Origin: Pachyseris speciosa
Taxonomy: Eukaryota > Cnidaria > Anthozoa > Scleractinia > Pachyseridae
Reading direction: 5' to 3'
Assembly (NCBI GenBank): GCA_016490735.1
Contig: JAEMWC010000032.1
Coordinates: 472,501 to 536,500 of the forward strand
DNA: 64,000 nt
Below, in pieces: positions 43,601-55,213 of the stretch. The position numbers and the translations under genes were made by a program. The notes beneath the pieces were generated by a model, which was given only the letters and a program-made list of their open reading frames with translations, did no database searches and was not told the DNA's origin. Each line of letters starts with the position of its first letter. Within the stretch, counting starts at the first letter, position 1.

Positions 43601-46511
43601 GGTGATTCATCAAAGCAAAAGTGCTGGAAATCCGTTAGCCATCTTAACTTGATCTTAACATACTTCATCAAACATCAGAGATTCCATTAAACATTAATGC
43701 CAAATGTCATCCAAACATCCCACAAGATTGGTGTGACCAGCTACTAATAAAATTAATTGAAAGACTGTATGCAGGAGGAGGAAGTCCAAAGGATGTGTAC
43801 ATTGATGAGAAAGAGCTTACTTTAAGTTTAATTTTAAGTTTTAAGTTTAATAATACTTTGTCATGTGAATACAACTAAGTTGATACAAAACAAAAAAGTG
43901 CATGACTGGAGAATAATTGGGAGAAACTAAATTCCCATACAAAGAATATTATCTAATATTACACATTCTAAAAACTAAGAGGTGAAATTTAAACGTGGCC
44001 CAAAGCTAACCTAATCAAATTAAATCAAATACTTGTCTCTTACAAGTCACCCCTGATTTGAGATTGAGACTAAAAATCATGAAGTAATCCAAAGCAAACC
44101 TAATTAAATTACATACTTGTCACTCACAAGCTACATCTGATTTAAAATTGACACTAATAATGTAATAGATAGGACTTAAAACTGCTTAAAGAAGGTGCAT
44201 GCATGATGTTCGATGGAACACCATTCCAGTCTGTTATGTAGCGATTAAAAAAAGAAAAGCTGAAGGCCATATATATATTTAGCCATGCCAAGCCTAGAAT
44301 CGGAGCTACACACTCTCACCGAGCAACTTCGCAAGAGTTTATTTGGGCCAGTTTAATTTGTGTCCAAAACAATTGAGCAGCAGCAGGGAAAACGAAGAGT
44401 TTTCGATAGTAAACGTTTGCAAAAAAGAAAAAAAAAAACGACGGACATTCTTGAGTCTAACTACTTTGAGATGAAAGCGTAAAGGGATTCAAAGCGGATC
44501 AAAAAAACAAAACAAAACAAAACAAAAACACTGCAAGCGAACAAAGTACGATGCCGGCGAGTGTTTGCTCGAAGAAGGAGAAGGTAGAGAAATTAAACAA
44601 GACTAGCTAGTAATTAAAATAGCTTGTAATGATAAAGCTAGGAAAATCGGTATTTATTTTGACATAAATGCCCCTAGAAAAAAAAAATAAAGGGTACAAA
44701 CTCTTCGTTTACAGCAGTCAACAGGAATTGACCGCGGTTCAGAAACAACATAACAACAAACATAAGACTTATTACAAGAAAACAAAGCACAATATGAATA
44801 ATATTTCTTCGAAGATTCTTGGAGAAGGTGCAGAAATCTTGTATTAAGCTAGAAAATTTCCTTAGCAGATTTGACATAAATGTCCGTAGAAAAGACAAAA
44901 AAAGAGGTCCGTACCTGATCGTTTAGAGCAGTCAACAGGAATCACTGAGACAGCAATCACTCGGAATGCGACAGAGCTGAATAATAGAGCCATTTCCCAC
45001 AAAATCTTTCCTTGGCTTACACAAAACACTTAAGTGCTTTAATGGTTTTACTGTTACTTCCCATGTCTTCCGAAGAACCTTCTTCAATTAATGATTCTCA
45101 GTGGCAAAACATCATCCAGATAACGAAGAAAGCGCTTGCCAAACCAAACGAGCATTTCTCTCGCAGACCCGTCCACTTTAAAATTTATCAAAACCAGCCA
45201 GCCAGTCAACCCATTTCGCTGTTTTTAACATCCAAACGCTGATTCTTACCGGTTCAAACAAACGACATGTTTAAAGACGGCGAAACTTAATTGTTGTTTA
45301 CAGGCTGCTTTCGACGAAGATCTCTTAAAGACTTGACGAAGTGAAGCCCGCTGGGTTTTGACTGTTTTGGCAGCATTTTGACAACTTAATGTCAGATTTT
45401 GAGAAGTGCACATGCACATGCATTTGATCGGATTTTTTATTTTTACTCGAGCTCGAGTCTCCCCCTTTAATGCTTAATTTTACGAGGACTCATTGCGATT
45501 ACGTGTTGATAAGATAAGGGCAAAAGTTTCTTAACGCTACTGTGAGGAACCAAGGTCGAAAAACAGTCAGCCAAGCCGAGTAAAAACACTCGTTCGCTAG
45601 CAAAGAAAACAACGTAACAAAACAAACAAACAATTCAACTACTTCTTTGCGTCCAAAACGAGTACAGATGATTGTTATTTATATCCATTCGAGAGAAAAA
45701 TACAAGTTTCATTCCTGAACAAAAGTAACAACGATTAAACCAAATGTTAAGCTTCTATTTATTTATTTTACCTCACTGTCCTGTGTTGTAGAGGTTTCTA
45801 CCACTTGAAAATGCGTAAGCTTCAGTAAAGTAAAAACAAGCATCCGCAAAAATAGCAAACGGTTTGTCCAAAGAAAGAGCTTCTTCCACAGAGTTTGAGC
45901 TACTCATTCCTCCCATTAATACCGGTGAACTGTTAAATGACTTTTCTTGGTGAGATGCAAGATGCCGCGGTGAAGTGAAAGCCCTGGAAGCGTTGAATTA
46001 TACTGTTTTCAACCGCACAATCTTTGAAGCTTTTCCTGAGAAAAATCTTCCGTCCTTCCTTTCATCACTTGAAAATTCACCTTCCGGAGTATCTTTTGAC
46101 AAGTTCTTGATCTTTATGCTTTTTACGCGAAAGACAAACTTCGATCGAAGAAGATGAAGTTGTTTTGCTCAAAATAAAGAAACCAACTGAATGTGAAATT
46201 ACCAGCCGCAGAAAGCGCGCGAAAAATTTTAACGGCCTCGATTTGGTTTGGGTGTCCCACACTTGGCTTGAGCCTGCGATCCAATCGAAAGCAAGTACCT
46301 GGTCAGCGGTCAACTTCAAAAAAAAACAGCTGACCTCGATGAGGTCTTAACTTGAGCCCGCGATATGGTCACGTTACACTGGTCAGCGGATACCTTGTTT
46401 TGACAGGTGTCAATTGGCTATAAGATGGATGTCCAGTATTAAAGATGTACGCTGTAAAGTAGCTGGTCAGCTGGGCCAGGTGGAGTATGGCCGCCATGTT
46501 GGATTATTATG

Positions 46512-46542
<31 letters not shown>

Positions 46543-46546
46543 GACT

Positions 46547-46547
<1 letters not shown>
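40700..46547. other. Long gene-poor stretch
   Basis: About 5.8 kb with no frame I would call a gene. ATATATATTTAGCCA...AAGCCTA..A.CGGAGCT occurs at 42595-42640 and again at 44265-44312 as a direct repeat. 42760-42890 has repeated GATTTGGACCCC phrases. Near 44700 and 44930 a short segment (CAGTCAACAGGAAT and flanks) is duplicated. A minus-strand ATG at 45000-44920 opens a hydrophobic 26-residue frame ending at a GTACGG donor-like site, which could be a signal-peptide exon but has no further support. Confidence 0.35.

Positions 46548-46583
<36 letters not shown>
46548..46583. repeat. (CGT)12 microsatellite
   Basis: Twelve uninterrupted CGT units, directly followed by GCGTACGCGC. Confidence 0.95.
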
Positions 46584-46619
46584 GCGTACGCGCCCACGAG
46601 CAATACCGCTAGCCATTTT

Positions 46620-46651
<32 letters not shown>

Positions 46652-48002
46652 AGGTATGGTGCTCCGCTTGACGGCCCTTCGGGCCGTCGGAGCTCCGCTA
46701 TCAACATTGTAAGGGGGAGGGGGAAAGGTGATTTATCTACATCTCTACCCTGTACGAAACGGATATGGCCAGGGTTGAAGTTCTGTAGCCTATTCAATCT
46801 TACCTTCACAGTTATACTGAAAGGTCAGCTTTTACTGGCGAGAAGAAAGATTTATGTTGTGGTCGATGGATTGAATGATTTGTTAAGAAACTCTGGTGTT
46901 GTGTCATTGCTGGAAACGTATTTGGAATTATCGGATGAAACGGTAAGGTCAAAGAGCTCAAAAGCTGACAATTCGGACGTCGGATTTTCACTGGCGAAAG
47001 ACGTCAACTTTTAAATCTCGTAACGGTAGCTTATTCACTTGATCAGCTCACTGTTGATAATACCAAATTAGTTTTGCCAAAGGAATGCTAAAGAAGGTTA
47101 TAATAGTGAAAACTGAAATGCCTTCTCTAGGTAATCTTTTATATTGTTTTTGTTTTCTATTGTTTTTTATGTGTTTTTTTTTTCTGAGAAAATTTCCTAA
47201 CAGCCGAAAGAGAAGACGGGTACTAGGTATGAAAGCTACATTACAACAATATACGAAACAGTAAATAAACAAACAAACAAACAAATAAATAAAAAGAAGA
47301 CGAAAAAATCAACACATACAAAAAGTTAATTTTTGAGATTGAGTAGGCTGTCAGTTGCCTTCCTTCCGAAGACACGTAAAAACGCGTTTATAAAAGGGCT
47401 TCTTCATCTTTCTCTGAAGTATAAATACAAATTAGTGCAATAACAATAAAAAAGCGACACACCCATAAAATCAGCAATTATATAGAGATTTTAACTGTGA
47501 CCTACTCAGTGAACAATTTATAAATTAAGGCAAATTAAACAGTAAATATTTTTCCACGCCTGCAGAAGCGCTTAATTTTTACCATCAATACGATGACGAT
47601 AGTCAGCGCTGATTAGGGTTCACTATTAGTGTGTCTGCCTGTTTCAGACTCAAGACCCAGTCACCCGAGATCACCAAACCTGGCCACAGCTCCAAAGCCT
47701 TGTCGACGTCATTTTACAGCCACTGAACCCTGAAAACTTTAGCTCTCTCCCCGCTATTTTCGCTTGTTCGAATCTCCAAAGTAAATGCACTCTCTTCACT
47801 GTTGTCTCCAACTTTCAAACCCTGCCGGGATGATTCTCCGTTTTGGAGAGCATTCATCGTGGCCTTAAGTCGAGAGCGTTATTTAAATAACGATCGAGAA
47901 TCGAACATTGGGTACATTAAAGGGAGAAATGTCCTCTTCCAGCTTTACAACTATTCATGGCCATCCTTCGACAAAACCACATTACACAAAAAAAGTACCA
48001 AC
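46584..48002. other. Gene-free stretch
   Basis: The plus-strand frame at 46637-47014 begins in a GC-rich palindrome (GACGGCCCTTCGGGCCGTC) and matches nothing I recognise. Downstream exons of the minus-strand coiled-coil gene, if any, are not visible here. Confidence 0.35.
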
Positions 48003-48270
48003 CTGAAGGCGAGACAGCTCTCTCAGCAACTCGCAGTTTTCTTTCTCTACCTCGGTCAACTGCGTCTCCAATTGTTGTTTGCTGACCTCCAGTGCTCGTT
48101 CACGCGTTTCTCTTTCGTTTAATTCAGCTCTGTAGCCGTTTTTCTCCCTTTCTCAAGCTCATCTTTAATCCCCTGAAGATCGTGGCTTAGTTTCGAGTCC
48201 AAACTGTTCTTCTGTCGAACTAATTCCCGAAGCCGGTTAAGTTTGGCGGTCAACTTGATTTGTTCAGCAT
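48003..48270 (-). pseudogene. Coiled-coil gene, downstream exon with frameshift
   Basis: A 268-base segment between a TTCAAG acceptor and a GTTGGT donor on the minus strand. Its start (two bases, then GCT GAA CAA) completes the split codon left by the exon ending at 48728. It encodes heptad-rich sequence: AEQIKLTAKLNRLRELVRQK and later RALEVSKQQLETQLTEVEKE. Between these, near 48121, the frame is off by one base (GAGCTGAATTAAACGAAAGA) and hits TAA. The exon length (2+266) also fails to fit the downstream phase. Either this allele is broken or one base is a sequencing error. Confidence 0.55.
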
Positions 48271-48727
48271 CTTGAACAACAATGATCAAAACATTTTGTA
48301 CTTCAACACCGTCTTCATCCTCTCAAATTTTCGCCAGTTGTTATTTTCCATAAACTGTCTGCGGTTCTGATCTCTTTATTGAAATATCAGAGTTGTTACA
48401 GCTCAATCTTGGATCTCAGGTGATGTAATTCTATATCAAGAATAAGACTCAGGAGCACGGAAATTAACTCTTCACACAACTGACTCAGTTGTCATAGCAA
48501 ACTCATTTTTAACAAAAACGCTAGAATAAAAACTGCAATTGATGGGTAACAAAATTATTGACCTAAAGAGGGAATATTCGCAACAACAACAAAACATATT
48601 TTTACCAAACCCTGAAGTTGGTTTCCTTCTCGTATAATCACCTTAAAGTGTCTCGATCCTTTTTGGTATAACGCATCCACCGTCCGGTTTGATATTTTAA
48701 AGATTTGTAGAATACCATATACCGTAC

Positions 48728-50042
48728 CTTCACTGAAAACAGAGTCCGAATGATCTTCCATCTCCTCTGTAGATTGCGGCTCTACAGACACAGTGGACAC
48801 CCCAGGACCGATTCTCTGCTCCAAAAGAGCCGTGGTTTCCTCCAGGATTCTACGAGTATCTTTGTGGGCCTCAATCTCATCAAGAAATTTCTTCCTTTCC
48901 ACAGTCGCTTCGGAAAGGTCCTTTTCGAAGGTGATCAGCTTTTTCCTCAGTCGTTTATTTTCAAAGCAAGATTCTTGCATTGAAACGATTTTGTCATCGC
49001 TTTCTTGCAGCATTTGTTCCTTCAACTGAAACAGCTCCTGCTCTTTTTCCAGTCTCAGTTGATTAACAGCGTTCAATAGTTTAAGCTCAGTGGTACTCCT
49101 TCTTGGCCTTCGATTGCAGCTCCTGCAGCTGCTCCTCAAAAACACAGGTGTTCTCAGCAATTTACTGAGGAGCCCTTCAATCACCTGTTTGTACTTTGAT
49201 TCAATTTGCGCAACCTCTTCAGCGAATTTCTGTTCGTGTTTTGAAGATTCATCAGTTAACTCCATTTCTATCTCCAATTCTAACAGCTTGTCCTCTAAAG
49301 CGGCTATTTGTTCATTCTTCTCCGTTATCACCTTCTTAAGCGAATTGATTTCGTTCTGGCTTGAAGCTTCCAATTCTTTTAACTTTAATTTAATTTCCTC
49401 TAAGGATGAGTCTTTCACTTTCAGTCTGACCACACTATTATCCCAATCGAGCGTCACTCTCCTGATCTTTTGTTTTAAGCCATTTTTCTTTATGATCTGT
49501 TTATCAAATGACTCCCTCAAATTATTCACCTCACTCGCGTGCATCTGTTTCAGCACGTCCATCTCCTCACATTTCTCTTGCAGTTGCTCACTCATCGACA
49601 GCCTTAGATTTTCCAGTTCAGTGGCATGTTGTTCACTGATTTCCTCAAGCTCTTCCCGGTGTGCTGTGTACAGGCTCTGAACCAACTTCTGAGCTTTCTC
49701 GAGATCTTTCTTTATGTCTTGCTCTCGCAGATGGAATCTCTGCAACTCTGAATTCAAACCACCACGTTCACCATTCAACTGATCAATTGTCACGTTCTTT
49801 TCTTCCACCTCTTGATTAACCTTATTTAATGCTGACATCTTTCCACGCAGCTCCTGGTTTAATTCATCAATCCTAGCGTTGTAATCTCCGTCCTTCTCCC
49901 TCAGACCGTGCAGTCCAATGATAATATCATCTTTTACCAACAACTGGACCAGAAGATCGTTGATCAGCGATTTGTTCTCCAAGAGCTCCTCATAGGCCGC
50001 TTTGCCCAGTTCACACTGCTGTAATTCCAACTCAGCATTTCT
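48728..50042 (-). CDS. Long coiled-coil protein exon, internally frame-shifted segment
   Basis: A 1315-base exon on the minus strand, from a TTTAG acceptor (50044-50043) to a GTACGG donor (48727-48726), in one open frame of 438 codons. It is almost wholly alpha-helical heptad sequence rich in Glu, Lys, Leu and Gln, with repeats such as LREKDGDYNARIDELNQELR and ISEQHATELENLRLSMSEQL. Such proteins are usually structural (centrosome, cilium, golgin or myosin-like), but I recognise no specific family. Residues encoded around 49175-49095 (LRTPVFLRSSCRSCNRRPRR) are not coiled coil; the neighbouring frame there reads VFEEQLQELQSKAKKEY, which is. Two compensating indels are the simplest reading. The open frame continues past the donor to 48555, probably as intron read-through. 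Confidence 0.65.
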
Positions 50043-50970
50043 CTAAACAATCAAGCAGAAAAAAGTATTGCCGATTACTCACCCTGACTTCCAGAGAAAA
50101 ACCTAAAGTCTAAGATGATCTCTCGATTCTATGCTGTGACTACTTTGGTGTGAATCTGAGTTCAATATGAAGCTATATTTTACAAAATGCGTCTATTCAA
50201 ATGTAAGTTGTCTTCTTTTATCTCCAGTACAGCCATCGAAAATTTTAAAAGTGACCTCTTAGCTGAAGGCTTGTGAGAATTATTGTCGTTGAATGAACTC
50301 CTAGTATGTGATCATTCAAATGCATCAAGTTGAAAACGGTACTTTCTTTTGGAGTTTTTTATTATGTCCTATAAGACAGTCCTAACTCTTCAGTCAGTTT
50401 CTCAGTACTAAGTAGAACATCACTGATTAAACTGTGACAGTCAAGAATACGAAATGATACGCAGTATTGTCCTGGGGGCCTATTCCTGAAAGGTGTAATA
50501 ACGCTATCCCAGGGATAAATCTGCCTTATTCCTGGAATACCTTTTGGAATAAGACAGATTTATCCCTGGAATAGAGTTATGACACCTTTCAGGAACCGGC
50601 CCCCTGTCTGATGCTCTTGTTATCAAGTACAAGGTTCAGTATAAAGTTCTACCATCTAGGTGTATGGAGAAAATCTGGCTGAAGTAAGAGCATTACAATG
50701 TTTTTTTCCCGTTGACACTGTGGCCTTAGTATATACTGTATAAACTGGCTCTAACTTACGAGTCTGTGGGGTAAATCAAACGAGCAACACTTTCTAGTAG
50801 TTAAAGCTGATATACGCTGAGGACGATTCTACGTTTCGTGTCTGTGGATGAAATCTTGATATTTTTTTTATTCTGTGGAGTAATTCAAACTAAACTTTGG
50901 TAGCAAATGAAGGAAGCTGAAATAAAGATTTGCCAACCTCCGATAACTGGTTCTGAAGCTACTTTATCAC
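50043..50970. other. Presumed intron of the coiled-coil gene with a small MITE
   Basis: Non-coding apart from the 131-base inverted-repeat element at 50474-50604. Confidence 0.45.
50474..50604. mobile_element. 131-base palindromic MITE
   Basis: Left end GGGGGCCTATTCCTGAAAGG and the reverse complement of the right end, GGGGGCCGGTTCCTGAAAGG, match at all but two or three positions. The inverted similarity runs nearly to the centre (CAGGGATAAATCTG on both arms). No coding capacity. Confidence 0.8.
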
Positions 50971-51069
50971 ATTCTGTGGCTCTTCTCGTGGAACTTGGTT
51001 TTCCTCTGTGTCGTTTATTTCCTCGCTCTCCTGTTCTGTTAGCGACAGCATCACTTCTGCATCCGCCTC
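50971..51069 (-). CDS. Possible upstream exon of the coiled-coil gene
   Basis: A 99-base, 33-codon segment (EADAEVMLSLTEQESEEIND and on to PREEPQN) between a CTCTAG acceptor and a GTGATA donor. Its phase fits the exon starting at 50042. Acidic composition and position fit an N-terminal part. The same frame continues upstream for 19 more codons (VSQELAEKCSISQVHLFEL, 51129-51073), interrupted only by the TAG at 51072-51070 that forms the acceptor. So the true exon may be longer and carry a nonsense change. No start codon is assigned. Confidence 0.4.
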
Positions 51070-51129
51070 CTAGAGTTCAAACAAATGGACCTGGGAAATA
51101 CTGCACTTCTCGGCGAGTTCCTGAGAGAC

Positions 51130-51594
51130 CTAGTTCAGAAAGAAAAGAAAAGAAAAGACAACAATATGAGAAGATTGAGTTCATCATGGTTGCATTCATA
51201 AGGGAAAAAACATATATCAGCATGGGGGGAAACTATTGATCATGTCGACTTTGCTGTGCCGGAATTCTTTGTTAAACTTTAAAGGCGGTTGTAAATCTTA
51301 CGTGCATGGGAGCGAAATCTGCTTTTGTCATTTTGTTCGTGTAATTATTCAGTTTGGTATCGAGTTCCTTGTGCTAACAGAACCAGACAGCCAGCTCAAA
51401 CAAAGGGTCTCAGGAAAGAGACGAGTTCCCCGCATCAAGTTGCCAGCCACGTATTAGGAAACGCAGATACAACTGCATACTAATTAGCTGAGCAGGACTC
51501 TTTTATGAAAGTTAATGATTTGTGTTGGGGGTTTAGAGAGGTATACACGTGACTCAAATACTACCAGTAGATTGGGCATAACTCTTATGGATTA
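51130..51594. other. Gene-free stretch
   Basis: No feature recognised; an AAAAG pentamer run lies at 51136-51158, which on the minus strand gives a pyrimidine tract just upstream of the possible exon. Confidence 0.4.
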
Positions 51595-51598
51595 TTAA

Positions 51599-52046
51599 AG
51601 TGCACCTAAAACCAAAAATTCTTTTTCGATAAAATAAATCTTTGCACCTGTTTGAAACGCATTGTGCCTTTTTTCTTACCAAATCTTGACTAGTTATTTT
51701 GACTTTTCTAGAGTGTTAAAGTTGCAAAATCTGGCCATCATCTGTCCCACGACCGAGTCCGAAGGGGCTTGAGTCTATTCTCGATTTGACGTCACAAACT
51801 GCTTTGCATGCATGTTTACAAAGACTCAATGCGATGTAAATCAGTGTGACGTCACATCGAGAATAGACCCAAGCCCCTTCTGACTCGGTCGTGGGGCAGA
51901 CGATGGCCAGATTTTGCAACTTTAACACCCTAGAAAAGTCAAAATAACTAGTCAAGATTTGGTAAAAAAAAAAAAAAGGTGCAATGCGTTTCAAACAGAT
52001 GCAAAGATTAATTTTAGCGGAAAAAATTTTTGGTTTTAGGTGCACT
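51599..52046. mobile_element. 448-base palindromic MITE with CRE sites
   Basis: The arms (51599-51800 and 51846-52046) are inverted copies for about 200 bases: AGTGCACCTAAAACCAAAAA at the outside, GGCCATCATCTGTCCCACGA against TCGTGGGGCAGACGATGGCC in the middle. TTAA precedes the left end and TTATA or TATA follows the right end. Each arm has the palindrome TGACGTCA (51787-51794, 51847-51854), the consensus CRE. There is no gene. Confidence 0.85.
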
Positions 52047-52649
52047 TATATGAATTTTACAATAGAAAATATTGTCCAGACAAAAATTGTTTAATTTGAT
52101 ACTGTATCGAGATTATTCGAGGCGCCACGCAGCTCTCGGAACAGTTCACAGGATTGGCTGAGAAAACAATAAACAAACAACAGAAACAATGGACCCTAGC
52201 CCTGAAATAATGGAGCTGCGTGGTAATAAGAACCAATGAAATAAGAGGTTACTGAGAGGTGCGTGGCATCTGGATTATTCACTTCCTCGCGAAGATTTCG
52301 TTCCGACAACTATATGATACTGATGAATTTAATTTTGAATCTAAAGACCTCTTATTGAATTAGGCTAAGTCATACATTTTTTAATCTGTTAAAGGGAATT
52401 ACCCCTGTAATGAGTTCACCTATAACGAAAAGGGAGCCAGCTAAACGTTTCAACATTGTTATACGACACGCCTTACATTTGTTGTTTAATTCTTAGACGC
52501 TTGCATGGGTAAACGTCAGTCGGCCAAAATGTTTGATCCACAGCAGAACATTCATCCGATAAAAAAAATTGTTGGTCAAACATCATCTAACCTGGGGTAC
52601 TAAACGTTCTATTTCGTCTGCGATCAAAGTTTAACCGATGGCGATATTA

Positions 52650-52873
52650 GGGTCGTTTATACGGGAGGAAATATTCCGCGGCTTACTCTGGCCACGGCTT
52701 ACATAATATGCGAAAGGAACTATTTATACGAGTAAAAACTCCTAAGCCAGGATAAGCCGCAGCTTGAGAAAGCCGTGAACGTAGATTTTGTACCATTTAT
52801 ACGGGGTGTTCGCGTCTTATGTAAGCCGTGGCCAGAGTAAGCCTCGGCTTATTTTCTCTCGTATAAACGGCCC
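52650..52873. mobile_element. 224-base MITE
   Basis: GGGTCGTTTATACG at the left and CGTATAAACGGCCC at the right are inverted ends. TTACTCTGGCCACGGCTTACA is mirrored inside as TGTAAGCCGTGGCCAGAGTAA. A third copy of the AAGCCG..GCTT type motif lies in the centre. Confidence 0.8.
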
Positions 52874-55006
52874 TTTTATCGACGCGGTTTCCTACTCCAC
52901 AACAAAGCGCGCGCTAACAGTTCTGTCAAACTGTCTACAAATTACTGCAAATCAAACGGTCAGCTATACAGAGCGGAGTGAACGACTGCTATAAATTGAC
53001 ACACTTGCACTGCCGAACGGTAGGTTTCTTTGATCTTCTTAATGATGAAACAGTTTTAAATGTAATAACCTTGTCACTGAAGGAGTCAAAGGCTATGGTG
53101 TTTACTTTCAACTGCTCATCGTGCGCAGCCTACTGTTATGTGTACGTGTTTCTGCTTTTCAAAAGCGCCGTCATTCAAACTGTACAGTTCAATAACTATT
53201 AGCTGTATGAAGTTAACCTACCCAGTGCCGTTTGATAGCCTTTGCCAGTTTTCCTTCCAACTTTTTGCGTGAAAGACGTGCTTTTTATTAATGGAACAAA
53301 ATTCAAAATTTGTCAGAAAAAAAAAAAAAGTACAAGGGAATATTTCGTGATTTATGCGTGAATTCTAATTACATGAAAAAGTTAAAGAAATGAATGAATG
53401 ACTGAATGAATGAATGAATGAATGAATGAATGAATGTAAGCCTTCTCTACTAACCATTGCTCTTTGTGCCTGACTATGCACACGGAGTTTAATTTGGTTT
53501 TCTTAATTATCTTTTGTCGTGGAATTTTGTTCCATCTTTCTGCCAAAGTCAGTTTATACATTGTGAAAATTTACGTTGTTGACACTTTTATTACTTTAGG
53601 GTAGAGTAGGGACTAGCTTCCAAAAAACATAAATTGTAAAGCAAAAGTTTATTTTCTGGACGAGTGCTGACGAAAAAACGAAGGCACGAGCCAGCGTGAT
53701 GTAATTGTTGCCATGGCGCGTGCCAACTTGTGTTTCCAACGTTTTGCGCTCGTGCCAAAGTATAAACAAATAAACATTAAATATCTTTTCAGTCTTTTGT
53801 CTGCTTCCCAGAAGTAGCACAAGGAAAAAACGTTTAAGTCGTTTATGATATCGTGGCTCTCCTCAAGAACAATCTTGATTCTGTAGCTCTCCTAACACAA
53901 TTTGTCCAACTCTTTGTGTTTTTTTTTTTATCTGTTTTCATCAGAAAGTTGTATGTTTCCGCGAATTTTCGCATTGTGGTTTTTCTCGAGAGAAATTTCA
54001 AATTTCTGGCTTTGCGTATCTCATTTGAAAGCAAAATGAGTTTACTAACCTAAATCGTCAGCTTGCTGCTCCATCAGTATAATTTCTCTCTCGGATTTTT
54101 GGAAAAACTGTAACAATCTTTGTGCGCTCTGACCGACTTCTCTGTCAATTCTTTTGCGTTGTCAGTCTCCCATTATGACGTGGGGCTAAGCGTCATTTAG
54201 AATAATTTGCGCGCGGTGACGCCGTTGTTTCTTTGCGAAAGCATTTTTTCAGCTATGGTTTCCATGCAAGCGACAAAAAATCTCTCAAATGAACCTTGAC
54301 TTAATTCGAACGACTCATTTTTTGCGTTTTGAACACAAAGTAAAGTTCGCATTCTTTTTTTCTCTTCATAGTTTCAGAATTTTTTTACTCACTGGTCTCG
54401 AACTAATTTGCTCCAGACTGACAAAACTCAAACTTCCCTATTTTTTTCTATGACTCAAAAACATTAGCACACTTCTTAACCTAATTTGGGATCTTCCCGC
54501 TTCAGTTTTATCTTTCCCGTTTTTCTGTTTCGCCAAACTGCAACAGCATTTTTGATCCTGTGACCAACAATTCTGTCAATTCCTTTGCTATGACAATCTC
54601 CCCTCATATATATATGACAGGAAGCTGAGAGTCATTTATATGCGTGCGTTTTTTTTCTTGCCGAGCGATTGGTCCAAATTGTCAGCTTGTAATATAAACC
54701 ATGACTACTATTCAGTTTCCATGTAAAATTCCGTTGTTTCTGTGAAATTTAAATGGACGGGCCTTCAATTTCCAGTGAAAATGTTTCCTGTTTTAAAAAT
54801 GAAAAATCTAATATGCACGTACTAACGTGGAGATTATAGATTCAAGGCAACTCGCTTGAAGACAGGACAAGAAAACATTGAAACTTCATTGAGTAGCGGA
54901 GGTTTCATTCTGTTTCAACAATTGCGACTCGTTGCTGGTTTGTTTATGGAAGAAATACAAAGAGAGCTCGTCCGAAGCGCTATTTTTACGGAGAATAGGT
55001 AAACGA
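52874..55006. other. Gene-free stretch
   Basis: Contains an AATG tetramer array (53389-53436) and two diverged copies of one ~100-base segment, 54105-54215 and 54540-54650 (CTGTCAATTC, TTTGC, CAATCTCCC and GTCATTTA landmarks). No gene recognised. Confidence 0.4.
53389..53436. repeat. (AATG)n tetranucleotide repeat
   Basis: About twelve AATG units with one ACTG interruption near 53401. Confidence 0.9.
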
Positions 55007-55175
55007 TCAAAAAGAAGGTGAACAAACAACGGCAAATCTCCGTTTTAATTTCTGAATTCCCAAACGTTTGCTGTCACGGTTTTCTAAGGTCCTCGAGTAT
55101 TTGTCGACGGTCATTTGGTCTGACCGTGCGCTAGCCTCTTTAAGAATGTTCATGGACTCCTCCAGTGATAGTCTG
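55007..55175 (-). CDS. Unrecognised short frame, possible exon
   Basis: A 56-codon frame with its own ATG (MSTNRLSLEESMNILKEAS ...), Glu, Ser, Arg and Lys rich, ending at 55007. The composition (EESMNILKEASARSDQMTVD, then RDSKRLGIQKLKRR) looks protein-like rather than random. I do not recognise a family, see no splice partner and cannot exclude chance. It may be a small gene or a fragment of one. Confidence 0.2.
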
Positions 55176-55213
55176 TTTGTGGACATCAAATAACCAAGGT
55201 GCGTTTCTGATTT

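Noticed and set aside
46637..47014. 125-codon plus-strand frame
   Set aside because: It starts in a GC palindrome and shows no domain or splice context; insufficient support.
48555..48727. C-terminal extension of the coiled-coil frame (TVYGILQIFK ... to 48555)
   Set aside because: A GTACGG donor at 48727 and an in-phase downstream exon at 48270 make it more likely to be intron read-through.
49090..49680. 196-codon plus-strand open frame rich in Ser, Leu and Phe
   Set aside because: It is the antisense shadow of the minus-strand coiled-coil exon.
54050..54074. Possible first coding exon (MEQQADDL then GTTAGT donor) of the coiled-coil gene
   Set aside because: The donor phase does not fit the upstream coding-like segment at 51129-51073, and eight codons are too little evidence.
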